34,814 nucleotides of DNA, taken from assembly GCA_903921205.1 (NCBI GenBank), contig CAIXPF010000098.1, positions 1 to 34,814 on the forward strand. Reading direction: 5' to 3'. This DNA comes from an uncultured Acidimicrobiia bacterium (GTDB lineage: Bacteria; Actinomycetota; Acidimicrobiia; Acidimicrobiales; CAIXPF01). Below the pieces are notes generated by a model. The model had not been told where the DNA came from and did not search any database. It worked only from the letters and a program-made list of their open reading frames with translations. Made by a program: the position numbers and the translations under genes. How positions within the stretch are numbered: position 1 is the stretch's first letter; the number at the start of each line of letters is the position of its first letter. This document shows positions 23,733 to 31,772 of the stretch, piece by piece.

Positions 23733-24014
23733 TCAGCCCTGGGCGGCTTGGAAGGCCAGGCCGGCTTCGGCGGCCTTGGTCGGGTGACGCATCGGGTCGC
23801 CCGGGGTCTGCAGCGAATCGCGGAACAGGGAGATGGCGTGCATCCGGCCATCTTCCTCGAGACCCTCGGTGGCCATGATGCGGTTCACCGACGGGGCCAG
23901 GTCGCCGTAGGCTGCGACGATCTCGTCAGCCAGGACCTGGCTGGGGGTACGGCTGGCCAACACCGCCGGATCGATCGCCTTCGCCTTCGCCCGGGTACGC
24001 CTCGGTGCAGCCAT
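23733..24014 (-). CDS. Small hypothetical protein
   Basis: The 93-residue protein starts MAAPRRTRAKAKAIDPAVLA and continues with helix-rich sequence (PSQVLADEIVAAYGDLAPSV, HAISLFRDSLQTPGDP). I recognise no family. ATG 24014 has GAAGGA just upstream; a TAGCAT -10 box at 24091-24086 would give a 70-nt leader. The frame is open further upstream to 24107, but that extension lacks a start signal. It converges on the SHOCT-like gene and is not obviously linked to its neighbours. Confidence 0.65.
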   Translation of the reverse strand: MAAPRRTRAKAKAIDPAVLASRTPSQVLADEIVAAYGDLAPSVNRIMATEGLEEDGRMHAISLFRDSLQTPGDPMRHPTKAAEAGLAFQAAQG

Positions 24015-24132
24015 GAGTCCTTCGCTTCGCAGGGCCGCCGAGCCGGCGGCGAGCAGGGATGGGCCGATGCCCACCCGGTCTCCTGATGCTACCGCGTCAG
24101 GACCCACTCACCGTCCGCAACGGAGCGACCGA

Positions 24133-25272
24133 TCAGCTCGCGGTGTCCATCCAACGGCGGGCGTTGTCCTGGAGTACCGCAGTACGCAGCCCCGGCCGGT
24201 CGAGGGTCGCGAAGGTCTGCTCCAGCTCGACCGTCGCCCCCGGGAAGGTGCAGTCGTAATGGGGATAGTCCGACCCCCACACCACGGTGTGGCCGAGGCC
24301 GATGTCCACCAGCTGCGCCAGGGCGTCGCCCTCACCGGCCTCCATGGTCACGAAGCACTGCTCGGACCAGATCTCGGTCGGATCACGCTTGAGCGAGGGC
24401 ACCAGGTGGCCCATCGAGTGCTTGTGGTCGTCGAGCCGTTCGAGCCAGTACGGCAGCCAACCGAGGCCCGACTCGAAGAACCCGACCCGCAGCTTGGGAT
24501 GTTTGTCGAGCACCCCGGACGCCAGGATCTCCATCACCGCCGCCATCTGCTCGAACGGGTGGCAGACCATGTGCACGTAGAACTGGTTGCTGTAGCGGGT
24601 CCGGGCGAAGCTGGGCATCTTCGACCCGAAGCTGCCGTGGATGCCCACCGACAGGTTGGCGTGCTCGGCCGCGGCCCAGACCCGGTCCATCTCGTCGGAG
24701 AACAGCTCGAGCCCGTTGTAGCGCTCCGGACGGAAGGTCATGCCGCGCAGGCCGGCTGCCGCCATCGCCTCGATCTCGGCCACCGCGGCATCGACGTCCT
24801 GCAACGGGCAGACGCCGATCCCGAACAGGCGGGTGCGGTCAGCCGAGACGAAATCGGCCATCCAACGGTTGTACGCCCGGGCGCTGGCCGCAGCTGCCGC
24901 CGGCTCGACGACGTCACCCGACAACAGCCACAACGACGGGAACAGCACCGCCCGGTCGAGGCCCTCGGCGTCCATCACCTCGAGCCGGGCGACCGGATCG
25001 TGGCTGCCCGGCAGGATCTCGTCCCAACTGGCCTGGGGGTTGCCGTAGGCGCCCGGGATGCACGCCGGCGCAGCGTTGGTGCCCGAGTCGACCCCACCGC
25101 AGAACAGCGTCTCGTGCCCGTCGGCGTGCTTGTGGACCTGCAGCACCAGATCACGGAACGCCGGATCGGCGTACTCCTCCCACACCTTCGGCGGCTCGCA
25201 GATGTGGGCATCGGCATCCCACACCACGATGTCGGCGACATCGGCGGCATCCACAGCGTTGGTTCCAGTCAT
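24133..25272 (-). CDS. Amidohydrolase family 2 metal-dependent hydrolase/decarboxylase
   Basis: The 379-residue TIM-barrel protein has VVWDADAHICEP (metal-binding His), GIHGSFGSK, VCHPFEQMAAVMEIL, GFFESGLGWLPYWLERLD and VVWGSDYPHYDCTFPG (metal-binding Asp), the pattern of PF04909, which includes ACMSD-like decarboxylases and lactone hydrolases. In actinobacteria such genes are common in aromatic and steroid catabolism. ATG 25272 is preceded by TAGCGT at exactly 6 nt, implying a leaderless message. It lies 64 bp after the TetR gene at 25337 on the same strand, which may control it. Confidence 0.9.
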   Translation of the reverse strand: MTGTNAVDAADVADIVVWDADAHICEPPKVWEEYADPAFRDLVLQVHKHADGHETLFCGGVDSGTNAAPACIPGAYGNPQASWDEILPGSHDPVARLEVMDAEGLDRAVLFPSLWLLSGDVVEPAAAAASARAYNRWMADFVSADRTRLFGIGVCPLQDVDAAVAEIEAMAAAGLRGMTFRPERYNGLELFSDEMDRVWAAAEHANLSVGIHGSFGSKMPSFARTRYSNQFYVHMVCHPFEQMAAVMEILASGVLDKHPKLRVGFFESGLGWLPYWLERLDDHKHSMGHLVPSLKRDPTEIWSEQCFVTMEAGEGDALAQLVDIGLGHTVVWGSDYPHYDCTFPGATVELEQTFATLDRPGLRTAVLQDNARRWMDTAS

Positions 25273-25278
25273 GGCCTC

Positions 25279-25284
25279 ACGCTA
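25279..25284 (-). promoter_or_regulatory. -10 box TAGCGT for the amidohydrolase gene, leaderless
   Basis: On the minus strand TAGCGT is followed by 6 nt and ATG 25272. This means the amidohydrolase can be transcribed separately from the TetR gene. Confidence 0.5.
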
Positions 25285-25336
25285 GCGAACGCCGGCGGAC
25301 CGCGGCGACGGGGCCCGACGGCACGGGCCGCCGGGC

Positions 25337-25987
25337 TCAGGAACCGTCGGGGCGGCGTCGCAGGCCGTCGAGCATCACCACGGCCATGTCCGCGGCGATC
25401 TTCTCGGGGTTGCCCTTGTCGGCGTGGTACCACTCCACCGACCAGTTGAGCGCACCCATGATCGCCATCCGCACGATCGACAGGTCGACGTCGTCGCGCA
25501 GGTCGCCGGCGTCACGGGCGTCGGTCAGCATGCCGCGCCACAGGTCACCGTAGGCCCGCTGACCGACCAGCAACCGTTCGCGGATGTCCGGCGGAACCTG
25601 GCCGATCATCTTGATCGAGGCCGAGTTGGCATCGGTGCTCGACAGCACCGCCAGCAGATGGGCCTCGACCGCAGTGCGCAGGCGCTGCATCGGGGTGGCC
25701 TCGGGGCCGAGCGCCGCGAGTTGCTGGCGAACCTGCTCCTCGGTCCGCAGCTGGCCCGCCCACATCACCTCCTCCACCAACGCCTCCCGGGAGGCGAAGT
25801 GGTAGTAGAGGCTGCCCGCCTGCAGGTTGGCCTCGGCCGCGATATCGGTCAGGCGCGAGCCGACGAACCCCCGGACACGGAACACCTTGGCAGCAGCATC
25901 GAGGATCCGCCGCCGGGTCAACTCCGCCTTGGTGTGGCCTCGGTCCTCCGCCGGGTTGTCCCACGCGGCAGGTGCGGGTTCGATCAT
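25337..25987 (-). CDS. TetR-family regulator
   Basis: The 216-residue protein has an N-terminal helix-turn-helix (about 22-68): KAELTRRRILDAAAKVFRVR, LTDIAAEANLQAGSLYYHFA, SREALVEEVM. The C-terminal domain includes SASIKMIGQVPPDIRERLLV and a TetR_C-like helical region. ATG 25987 has no evident ribosome-binding site. It is divergent from the hydantoinase fusion gene across a 414-bp gap and precedes the amidohydrolase, so either or both may be its targets. Confidence 0.9.
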   Translation of the reverse strand: MIEPAPAAWDNPAEDRGHTKAELTRRRILDAAAKVFRVRGFVGSRLTDIAAEANLQAGSLYYHFASREALVEEVMWAGQLRTEEQVRQQLAALGPEATPMQRLRTAVEAHLLAVLSSTDANSASIKMIGQVPPDIRERLLVGQRAYGDLWRGMLTDARDAGDLRDDVDLSIVRMAIMGALNWSVEWYHADKGNPEKIAADMAVVMLDGLRRRPDGS

Positions 25988-26343
25988 CGCAGCCCGAGGC
26001 GGCTCGGAACCGCGACGCGCCCACCCGCACCGGCGGGTGTCATCAGGATTGGGGAACCAGCCACAGCCGCCGACTGTAGCGGCGCGAGCGGTTGGTGTCC
26101 GGGGCGCGGCGGGCGCGCCGTGGCCGCATCGCAGGCCCGGGGACCACCGGCGGCGGCACGGTCCCCACGGCGGTGGGCGGCGACCCGAAGGGGCCGGCGC
26201 AGGCCGTCGTTCATGCGGTGGGTAGCCCCTCCACGTCAACGGCCCGCGCCGGCACCCGGCCGCCGAGCGGACCGGGCGCAACGAGTGCGCCCGCCGGGTG
26301 GCGACCGGAGAGCACGGCACACTATTCGATCGGCTCCGGTGAC

Positions 26344-26369
26344 ACCCATCGGCGATACCCATCGGCGAT
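26344..26369. repeat. Perfect 13-bp tandem direct repeat, possible regulator site
   Basis: ACCCATCGGCGAT occurs twice in a row and ends 20 bp before the TAGCAT -10 box at 26390, covering the expected -35 region. That position suits repressor or activator binding. Confidence 0.6.
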
Positions 26370-26389
26370 ACGCCCCGATCCCACGCCGG

Positions 26390-26395
26390 TAGCAT
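26390..26395 (+). promoter_or_regulatory. -10 box TAGCAT for the hydantoinase fusion gene, leaderless
   Basis: TAGCAT is followed by exactly 6 nt and ATG 26402, with no Shine-Dalgarno. Confidence 0.5.
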
Positions 26396-26401
26396 GCGGC
26401 C

Positions 26402-29400
26402 ATGTCGACACCGGCCGAATCCGCTGCCCGACCGCAGGCCCCGTGGCGTATCGGGGTAGACGTCGGGGGAACGTTCACCGACCTCGTCCTCGCCGACGCC
26501 ACCGGCGCCACCTGGGTCTCGAAGGTGCCCTCGGTACCGCAGGACCCCAGCCAAGGCGTGATCCACGCTCTCGAGCGGCTGGCGACGGACCTCGGCACCA
26601 CCACCGGCGACGTCCTGCAGCGCTGCAGCCTGTTCGTCCATGGCTCGACCGTGGCCACCAACACGCTGCTCGAGGGCAAGGGGGCCACGGTCGGCCTGCT
26701 CACCACCGAGGGGTTCCGTGACGCCCTCGAGATCCGTCGCGGCCTGCGCGAGGACCAGTGGGACCACCGGGCGCCCTACGCACCGGTCATGGTGCCTCGC
26801 TACCTGCGGCTTCCCGTCGCCGGCCGGATCGACGCAGACGGCACCGAGTCCGCCCCGCCGAACCTGCACGACGTCGCCGCAGCCGCAGCGACCTTCGCCG
26901 AGGAAGGCGTCGAAGCCATCGCCGTGGCGCTGTTCAACAGCTTCCTCGACAACGGCCACGAGCAGGCCGTGGTGGCCGAGCTGCAGCGGCTCGGGGCGAG
27001 CGAGTGGATCTCCGCCTCCGCCACCGTGGCGCCGGTCATGGGCGAGTACGAGCGCACCTCCACCGCAGTGGTGAACGCGGCTCTGGCCCCGCGCATCGTG
27101 ACCTACCTCCGGCAGCTCGACGAGCAGCTGCGCCAACGGGGCCTGGCACGCTCGGTGCTGCTGGTGCAGTCCAACGGTGGGGTTGCCTCGGTCGAGCAGC
27201 TGGCGGCGCGCCCGGTCAACCTGCTGCTGTCGGGCCCCGCCGCCGGGGTCGGCGCCCTGAACCTCTACCGCGCTGCAGCCGGTACCGACGACCTGATCTC
27301 GATGGAGATCGGTGGCACCTCCTGCGACGTGCTGCTGATGTCCGCCGCCACGGTCGACACCCGGGACGAGCTGTACATCGGCGGCTACCACGTGGCCACC
27401 CCGTCGATCGACATCCACACCATCGGCGCCGGTGGCGGGACCATCGCCGGGGTGGACTCGGCCGGCATGCTCTTCGTGGGCCCCAAGGGCGCAGGTGCCG
27501 ATCCCGGCCCGGCCTGCTACGGCCACGGCGGCACCGAGCCCACCGTCACCGACGCCCAGCTCGTGCTCGGCCGCCTCCGGCCGGGCACCTACGCCGGCGG
27601 CGCGCTCACCCTCGACCTCGACGCCGCCCGCGACGCCATCGCCAACCGGGTTGCCATACCACTCGGTATTGACGTGGAGAGCGCCGCAGCCGGCATCATC
27701 GCCCTCGTCGAGCAGCACCTGTTGCACGCCGTCGAGTACCTCTCCATCGAGCGGGGCCACTCCCCCCGCCGCTTCACGCTGGTCGCCGCCGGCGGCGCCG
27801 GGCCGATGCACGGTGCGATGGTCGGCCGGGCCCTCGGCTGTCGCCGGGTCTACGTGCCCCGCCAGGCCGGTGCGTTCTGCGCACTGGGCATGCTGCACGC
27901 CGACATCCGCCAGGATTTCCAACGTTTCCTGCTCGGCGGGCTCGACACCATCGAGGCCGGCGAGGTCGACGCGGTCCTCGATGGACTGCACCAGCAGGCA
28001 ACCGCGGCGCTGGCCGCCGAGGGCGTCGGCGAGCACGAAGCGGTCTTCGACCGTTCGCTCGACCTGCGCTATGCCGGGCAGCTGTCCTCGATCCGGATCA
28101 CCCTCGGCGGCGATCGCTTCGACCGCGCCGAGGCCCGGGCCCGTTTCGAGGGCGAGTACGAGCGCCTCTACGGGCACGTCCAGCCCAACGGCACCATCAC
28201 CATCACCTCCGCCCGGGTGACCGGCCGGGCCTCGACCGGGCCACTGCAACCCGCGGCCCCCGCCGGTAGCGGCAACGCCCCCACCCCGATCGAGACCCGC
28301 AAGGTGTTCCACGGTGCATCGGGATGGCTCGACACCCCGGTGTACCGCGGCCTCGACCTCGGACCGGGCGAGACGCTGGCCGGCCCCGCCATCATCGAGG
28401 AGGTCACCACCACCGTGCTGGTGGGCCCCGACGACCGCCTCTCGGTCGACGACGGCGGAAACTTCGTGATCGACCTGCACGAGCGGGCAACCGCGCACCG
28501 CCACACCGAACAGCCCACGGCCCAGGCGCCGGCCGCAGCCGCTACGGGCCGCGACCCGATCGTGCTGGCCCTGATGCAGCACCGGCTCGACCAGATCTCC
28601 CGCCACATGGGCTGGGTCATGACCCGGACCGCGTCGAGTCCGATCTTCTCCCAGTCCCACGACTTCAGCTGTTTCGTGGCCGCACCCGACGGCACGCTGG
28701 TCGCCAACGCCGACGGCATCCCCATCCACACCGGCGGGGGCGGCTTCGCGGTGCGAGCGTTGCTGCGGGCCTACGAGGGCCGGATCAACCCCGGTGACGT
28801 GTTCCTGCTGTCGGACCCCTACGTGGCCGGCGGCAACCACCTGCCGGACTGGGTCATCACCCGTCCGGTGTTCGCCACCGACGCCGACGGCACGACCCGG
28901 CTCGCCGGCTTCTGCTGCAACCGGGCCCACCAGTCCGACATCGGCGGCGGGCTGGCCGGAACCTACAACCCCGAGGCCACCGAGATCTGGCAGGAAGGCA
29001 TCCGGCTGCCGGTGATGAAGCTGGCCGACCGCGGCGAGCTGCGCGACGACCTGTGGCAGCTGCTGCTGATCAACTCGCGCACCGCCGACCTGCTCGACGG
29101 CGATCTGCGGGCCATGCTCGGCTCCACGCAGATCGGCCTCGAGCGGGTCGAGGCCCTGGTGGCCGAGCTCGGCCTCGATCCGTACCTCGACTACCTCGCC
29201 GGCATCTGTGACCACGCCGACCGGCGCTTCCGCGAAGCGATCGGCGCCCTGCCCGACGGCCGTTACGAGGCGGTCGAACGCAGCGACAACGACTGCTTCG
29301 GCCCCGCCGACGTCCACGTCGACGTGGCGGTGACCGTGACCGGCGACCGTCTCACGGTGGACTTCACCGGCACCTGCGAGCAGATCCGCGGGTTCAAGAA

Positions 29401-30292
29401 CTCCTCGCTGGCCAACACCTACTCGGCGGTCTACATGGCGCTGTCGTCGTTCTTCGACCCGGACCTGCCCCGCAACGAGGGCACCTACCGGGCGGTCGAG
29501 ATCGTGGCCCCCGAAGGATCGGTCGTCAACGCCCGCCCGCCGGCCCCGATGACGATGAACACCGTGTTCGTTGCCTGGGAGATCGTGCACGCGGTCTGGA
29601 AGGCCCTGGCCCAGGCCGACCCGCAGCGGGCCTGCGCCGGCTGGGGCAAGACGATGCACGGCCACGTCGCCGGTACCCGGCCCGACGGCCGGACCTGGGT
29701 CATGTACCAGTGGCACGCCATGGGAACCGGCGGGGCCACCTCGAACCGTGACGGTTTCCCGCAGATCGGCCACCTCATCTCGCTCGGCGGTCTCGACCTG
29801 CCCAACCTGGAGTTCCACGAACAGCTCTACCCGGTGCACTACCGGCGTTGGGAACTGCGCTGCGACGCGGCGGGGGCCGGAGAACGGCGGGGCGGCACCG
29901 GGGTCCACTACGAGGCGGACATCACCGCCCCGGCGATCTGGTCCTTCCGTGCCGAGGGCATGGACACCCCGACCGGCTACGGCGTACTCGGCGGCCTCGA
30001 CGGCGCAGCCGGGCAGGAATGGATCGTGCCCGCCGACCCGGCCCTCGACGGCGAGTCCTTCGTGCCCCCGAAGTACGGCGTGCGCCGTCTCGCCGGCCAC
30101 GGCCGGATGATCGCCCTGACCCCCGGCGGGGGCGGCTGGGGCGACCCGCGCCGGCGGCCGGCCGAGGCGGTGCTGCGCGACGTGCGCGACGGCGTGGTCT
30201 CCGCCGACGCCGCCCGGCAGGTCTACGGCGTGGTGCTCGACCCGGGCGGCCGCCACGTCGACGAGGCGGCCACCGCCGCCGCTCGGGCCTGA
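26402..30292 (+). CDS. Hydantoinase/oxoprolinase A-B fusion protein
   Basis: The 1296-residue protein fuses both subunits of the HyuA/HyuB family. Residues 1-700 are HyuA-like: WRIGVDVGGTFTDLVLAD (ATP phosphate loop of the actin/ASKHA fold), FVHGSTVATNTLLEGKGA, GPAAGVGALN, ISMEIGGTSCDVLL and GGAGPMHG. From about 715 it is HyuB-like: DPIVLALMQHRLDQISRHMG, HDFSCFVAAPDG, GDVFLLSDPYVAGGNHLPDW, and VDFTGTCEQIRG, ending GGGGWGDPRRRP. The family performs ATP-dependent ring opening (5-oxoproline, N-methylhydantoin) or carboxylation (acetone, acetophenone). Bacterial versions are often two genes; the single chain resembles eukaryotic 5-oxoprolinase. The substrate here is open. It is divergent from a TetR gene. 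Confidence 0.94.
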   Translation: MSTPAESAARPQAPWRIGVDVGGTFTDLVLADATGATWVSKVPSVPQDPSQGVIHALERLATDLGTTTGDVLQRCSLFVHGSTVATNTLLEGKGATVGLLTTEGFRDALEIRRGLREDQWDHRAPYAPVMVPRYLRLPVAGRIDADGTESAPPNLHDVAAAAATFAEEGVEAIAVALFNSFLDNGHEQAVVAELQRLGASEWISASATVAPVMGEYERTSTAVVNAALAPRIVTYLRQLDEQLRQRGLARSVLLVQSNGGVASVEQLAARPVNLLLSGPAAGVGALNLYRAAAGTDDLISMEIGGTSCDVLLMSAATVDTRDELYIGGYHVATPSIDIHTIGAGGGTIAGVDSAGMLFVGPKGAGADPGPACYGHGGTEPTVTDAQLVLGRLRPGTYAGGALTLDLDAARDAIANRVAIPLGIDVESAAAGIIALVEQHLLHAVEYLSIERGHSPRRFTLVAAGGAGPMHGAMVGRALGCRRVYVPRQAGAFCALGMLHADIRQDFQRFLLGGLDTIEAGEVDAVLDGLHQQATAALAAEGVGEHEAVFDRSLDLRYAGQLSSIRITLGGDRFDRAEARARFEGEYERLYGHVQPNGTITITSARVTGRASTGPLQPAAPAGSGNAPTPIETRKVFHGASGWLDTPVYRGLDLGPGETLAGPAIIEEVTTTVLVGPDDRLSVDDGGNFVIDLHERATAHRHTEQPTAQAPAAAATGRDPIVLALMQHRLDQISRHMGWVMTRTASSPIFSQSHDFSCFVAAPDGTLVANADGIPIHTGGGGFAVRALLRAYEGRINPGDVFLLSDPYVAGGNHLPDWVITRPVFATDADGTTRLAGFCCNRAHQSDIGGGLAGTYNPEATEIWQEGIRLPVMKLADRGELRDDLWQLLLINSRTADLLDGDLRAMLGSTQIGLERVEALVAELGLDPYLDYLAGICDHADRRFREAIGALPDGRYEAVERSDNDCFGPADVHVDVAVTVTGDRLTVDFTGTCEQIRGFKNSSLANTYSAVYMALSSFFDPDLPRNEGTYRAVEIVAPEGSVVNARPPAPMTMNTVFVAWEIVHAVWKALAQADPQRACAGWGKTMHGHVAGTRPDGRTWVMYQWHAMGTGGATSNRDGFPQIGHLISLGGLDLPNLEFHEQLYPVHYRRWELRCDAAGAGERRGGTGVHYEADITAPAIWSFRAEGMDTPTGYGVLGGLDGAAGQEWIVPADPALDGESFVPPKYGVRRLAGHGRMIALTPGGGGWGDPRRRPAEAVLRDVRDGVVSADAARQVYGVVLDPGGRHVDEAATAAARA

Positions 30293-30302
30293 GAATCTGA
30301 TC

Positions 30303-30327
30303 GGGCCGGGGGCGATGCCCCCGGCCC
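30303..30327. terminator. Perfect 11-bp stem hairpin between converging genes
   Basis: GGGCCGGGGGC and GCCCCCGGCCC flank the loop GAT, 10 nt after the hydantoinase stop (30292) and 44 nt beyond the stop of the convergent P450 gene (30372). Likely a bidirectional terminator, although neither side has a strong T-tract. Confidence 0.7.
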
Positions 30328-30371
30328 ATGCAGCATCGACGCCGCCGGTGCCACCGGCGACCGTCCCCGGA

Positions 30372-31676
30372 TCAGCCCCGGGCGACCTTCTGGTGCGAGA
30401 TGGCCCCGACGTGCAGGTCGGTCATCCACTCGGCCTCGCCGACGGTGTGCAGCTTCGACACCGTCTTGGTGCGGGCCAGTTCGGCGAACACCGCACGCAG
30501 CTCCCAACGGGCCAGGTTGGCGCCGAGGCAGAAGTGCGGCCCGTGACCGAAGCCGACATGGTCGTTCGGCTCGCGGGTGACGTCGAAACGGTACGGGTCG
30601 GGAAAGGCCGTCTCGTCACGGTTGGCCGACGGGTACCACAGGCCGATGGTCTCGCCGGCCCGGATGGTCTGGCCGTGCAGCTCCACGTCCTCGGTGGCGG
30701 TGCGGGCGAACTGGATCACCGGCGAGGTCCAGCGCACGACTTCCTCGACGGTGGTCTCCACCGTGTGCTGGTCGCCGTTCTCGAACGCCCCGATCTGGTC
30801 GGGATGCTCCAGCAGGGCCAGGATGCCTCGGGTGGTGGCGTTGCGGGTGGTCTCGTTGCCCGCCGAGATGAGCAGCGTGAGGTAGCCGTGCAGCTGCTGC
30901 TGGGTGAGCTTCTGCCCGTCGATCTCGGCATGGACCAGCAGGCTGGACAGGTCGTCACCGGGCTCGGCGCGCTTGTCGTCGATGAGGTCCTCGAGGAAGG
31001 TGAAGTACTCGATGCGCAGTCGCTTGCGCATGTCATGACGGTTCTCACCGGGCAGCGCCCAGGCCGTCGAATCGGTGTTGAACATCGAGTCGGTCCAACG
31101 GTGGATGTCGGACCAGCGGTCGACCGACACGCCCATCATCGAGCAGATGGTGGCCAGCGGCAGCTTCACGGCCAGGTGCTCGACCAGGTCGATGCCGTCC
31201 GGACCGGCGTCGGCGAGATCACGCTCGAACTCCCCGACGAAGCGCTGGGCCAGCGACGCAAGCTCCTCGCCCATCCGTCGGCAACGAGCCGGGGTGAACT
31301 GACGGGCCACCAGCATGCGGAACGCGGTGTGCCGCGGCGCATCGAGGTAGACCATGTCGTCGACCTCGGTGGGATCCCAGTCGTTGCGGTCGGCCTTCTT
31401 GCGGCGCGAGGCGTGCAGCAGGGTGTCGTGGTCGATGCTGGCCAACCGCAGCCGGGGTCCACCGTTGATGAACCGGGACGGGTCCGAGCCCAGCGCCCGC
31501 ACGTCGGCGTAGCGGGTGATGGCCCAGAACGGCTCGATGCCGGGCCGGTCGTACCAGTACACCGGGGCTTCGCGCCACAGCACGTCCCAGGCTTCCCAGG
31601 GGTAGCCCTCGCGCAGATAGCGATCGATCGAATGGATGTCGATGCCGTCGAGCTGCGCGGTGGCGGTGGCGCCCAT
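30372..31676 (-). CDS. Cytochrome P450
   Basis: The 434-residue soluble P450 has the I-helix motif LISAGNETTRNA, the K-helix E-x-x-R (VEEVVRW), and the heme loop FGHGPHFCLG with Cys383 as thiolate ligand. This is the bacterial class I pattern that needs a ferredoxin and a reductase, neither of which is adjacent. Sequence features (MVYLDAPRHTAFRMLVARQF) resemble actinobacterial steroid- or terpenoid-type P450s such as CYP125/CYP142 relatives; the substrate is not predictable. ATG 31676 has GGGGGA with 7 nt spacing and a TACCAT -10 box at 31717-31712. It is divergent from the carboxylesterase and convergent with the hydantoinase fusion gene. Confidence 0.95.
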   Translation of the reverse strand: MGATATAQLDGIDIHSIDRYLREGYPWEAWDVLWREAPVYWYDRPGIEPFWAITRYADVRALGSDPSRFINGGPRLRLASIDHDTLLHASRRKKADRNDWDPTEVDDMVYLDAPRHTAFRMLVARQFTPARCRRMGEELASLAQRFVGEFERDLADAGPDGIDLVEHLAVKLPLATICSMMGVSVDRWSDIHRWTDSMFNTDSTAWALPGENRHDMRKRLRIEYFTFLEDLIDDKRAEPGDDLSSLLVHAEIDGQKLTQQQLHGYLTLLISAGNETTRNATTRGILALLEHPDQIGAFENGDQHTVETTVEEVVRWTSPVIQFARTATEDVELHGQTIRAGETIGLWYPSANRDETAFPDPYRFDVTREPNDHVGFGHGPHFCLGANLARWELRAVFAELARTKTVSKLHTVGEAEWMTDLHVGAISHQKVARG

Positions 31677-31711
31677 ACTGCTGTCCCCCTGTGGTCCGTT
31701 GTCGGGGCTTC

Positions 31712-31717
31712 ATGGTA
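31712..31717 (-). promoter_or_regulatory. -10 box TACCAT for the P450 gene
   Basis: TACCAT on the minus strand predicts a start about 30 nt before ATG 31676, giving a short leader that contains GGGGGA. Confidence 0.4.
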
Positions 31718-31760
31718 GTGCCGCCCGGGCAAAGGGGACCTCTCCGGCGGGACGGTTGGG

Positions 31761-31766
31761 TAGAGT
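31761..31766 (+). promoter_or_regulatory. -10 box TAGAGT for the carboxylesterase gene, leaderless
   Basis: TAGAGT is followed by exactly 6 nt and ATG 31773. It is 44 bp from the divergent P450 -10 box, so the two promoters are back to back and may share control. Confidence 0.5.
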
Positions 31767-31772
31767 CCGCTC

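Larger units (their letters stand above)
25988..26401. other. 414-bp divergent intergenic region
   Basis: No gene is supported here. It holds a 7-bp-stem hairpin CACCCGC-ACCG-GCGGGTG (26022-26039), a perfect 13-bp tandem repeat ACCCATCGGCGAT (26344-26356 and 26357-26369), and the -10 box of the hydantoinase fusion gene at 26390. It is a likely regulatory region for the TetR protein at 25987. Confidence 0.6.

Noticed and set aside
25337-30256. A 1639-codon open frame on the minus strand across the hydantoinase fusion gene
   Set aside because: Only its last 217 codons (25987-25337) are a real gene, the TetR regulator. The rest is a Val/Gly/His/Arg/Asp-rich antisense shadow of the fusion gene, caused by high GC at third positions.
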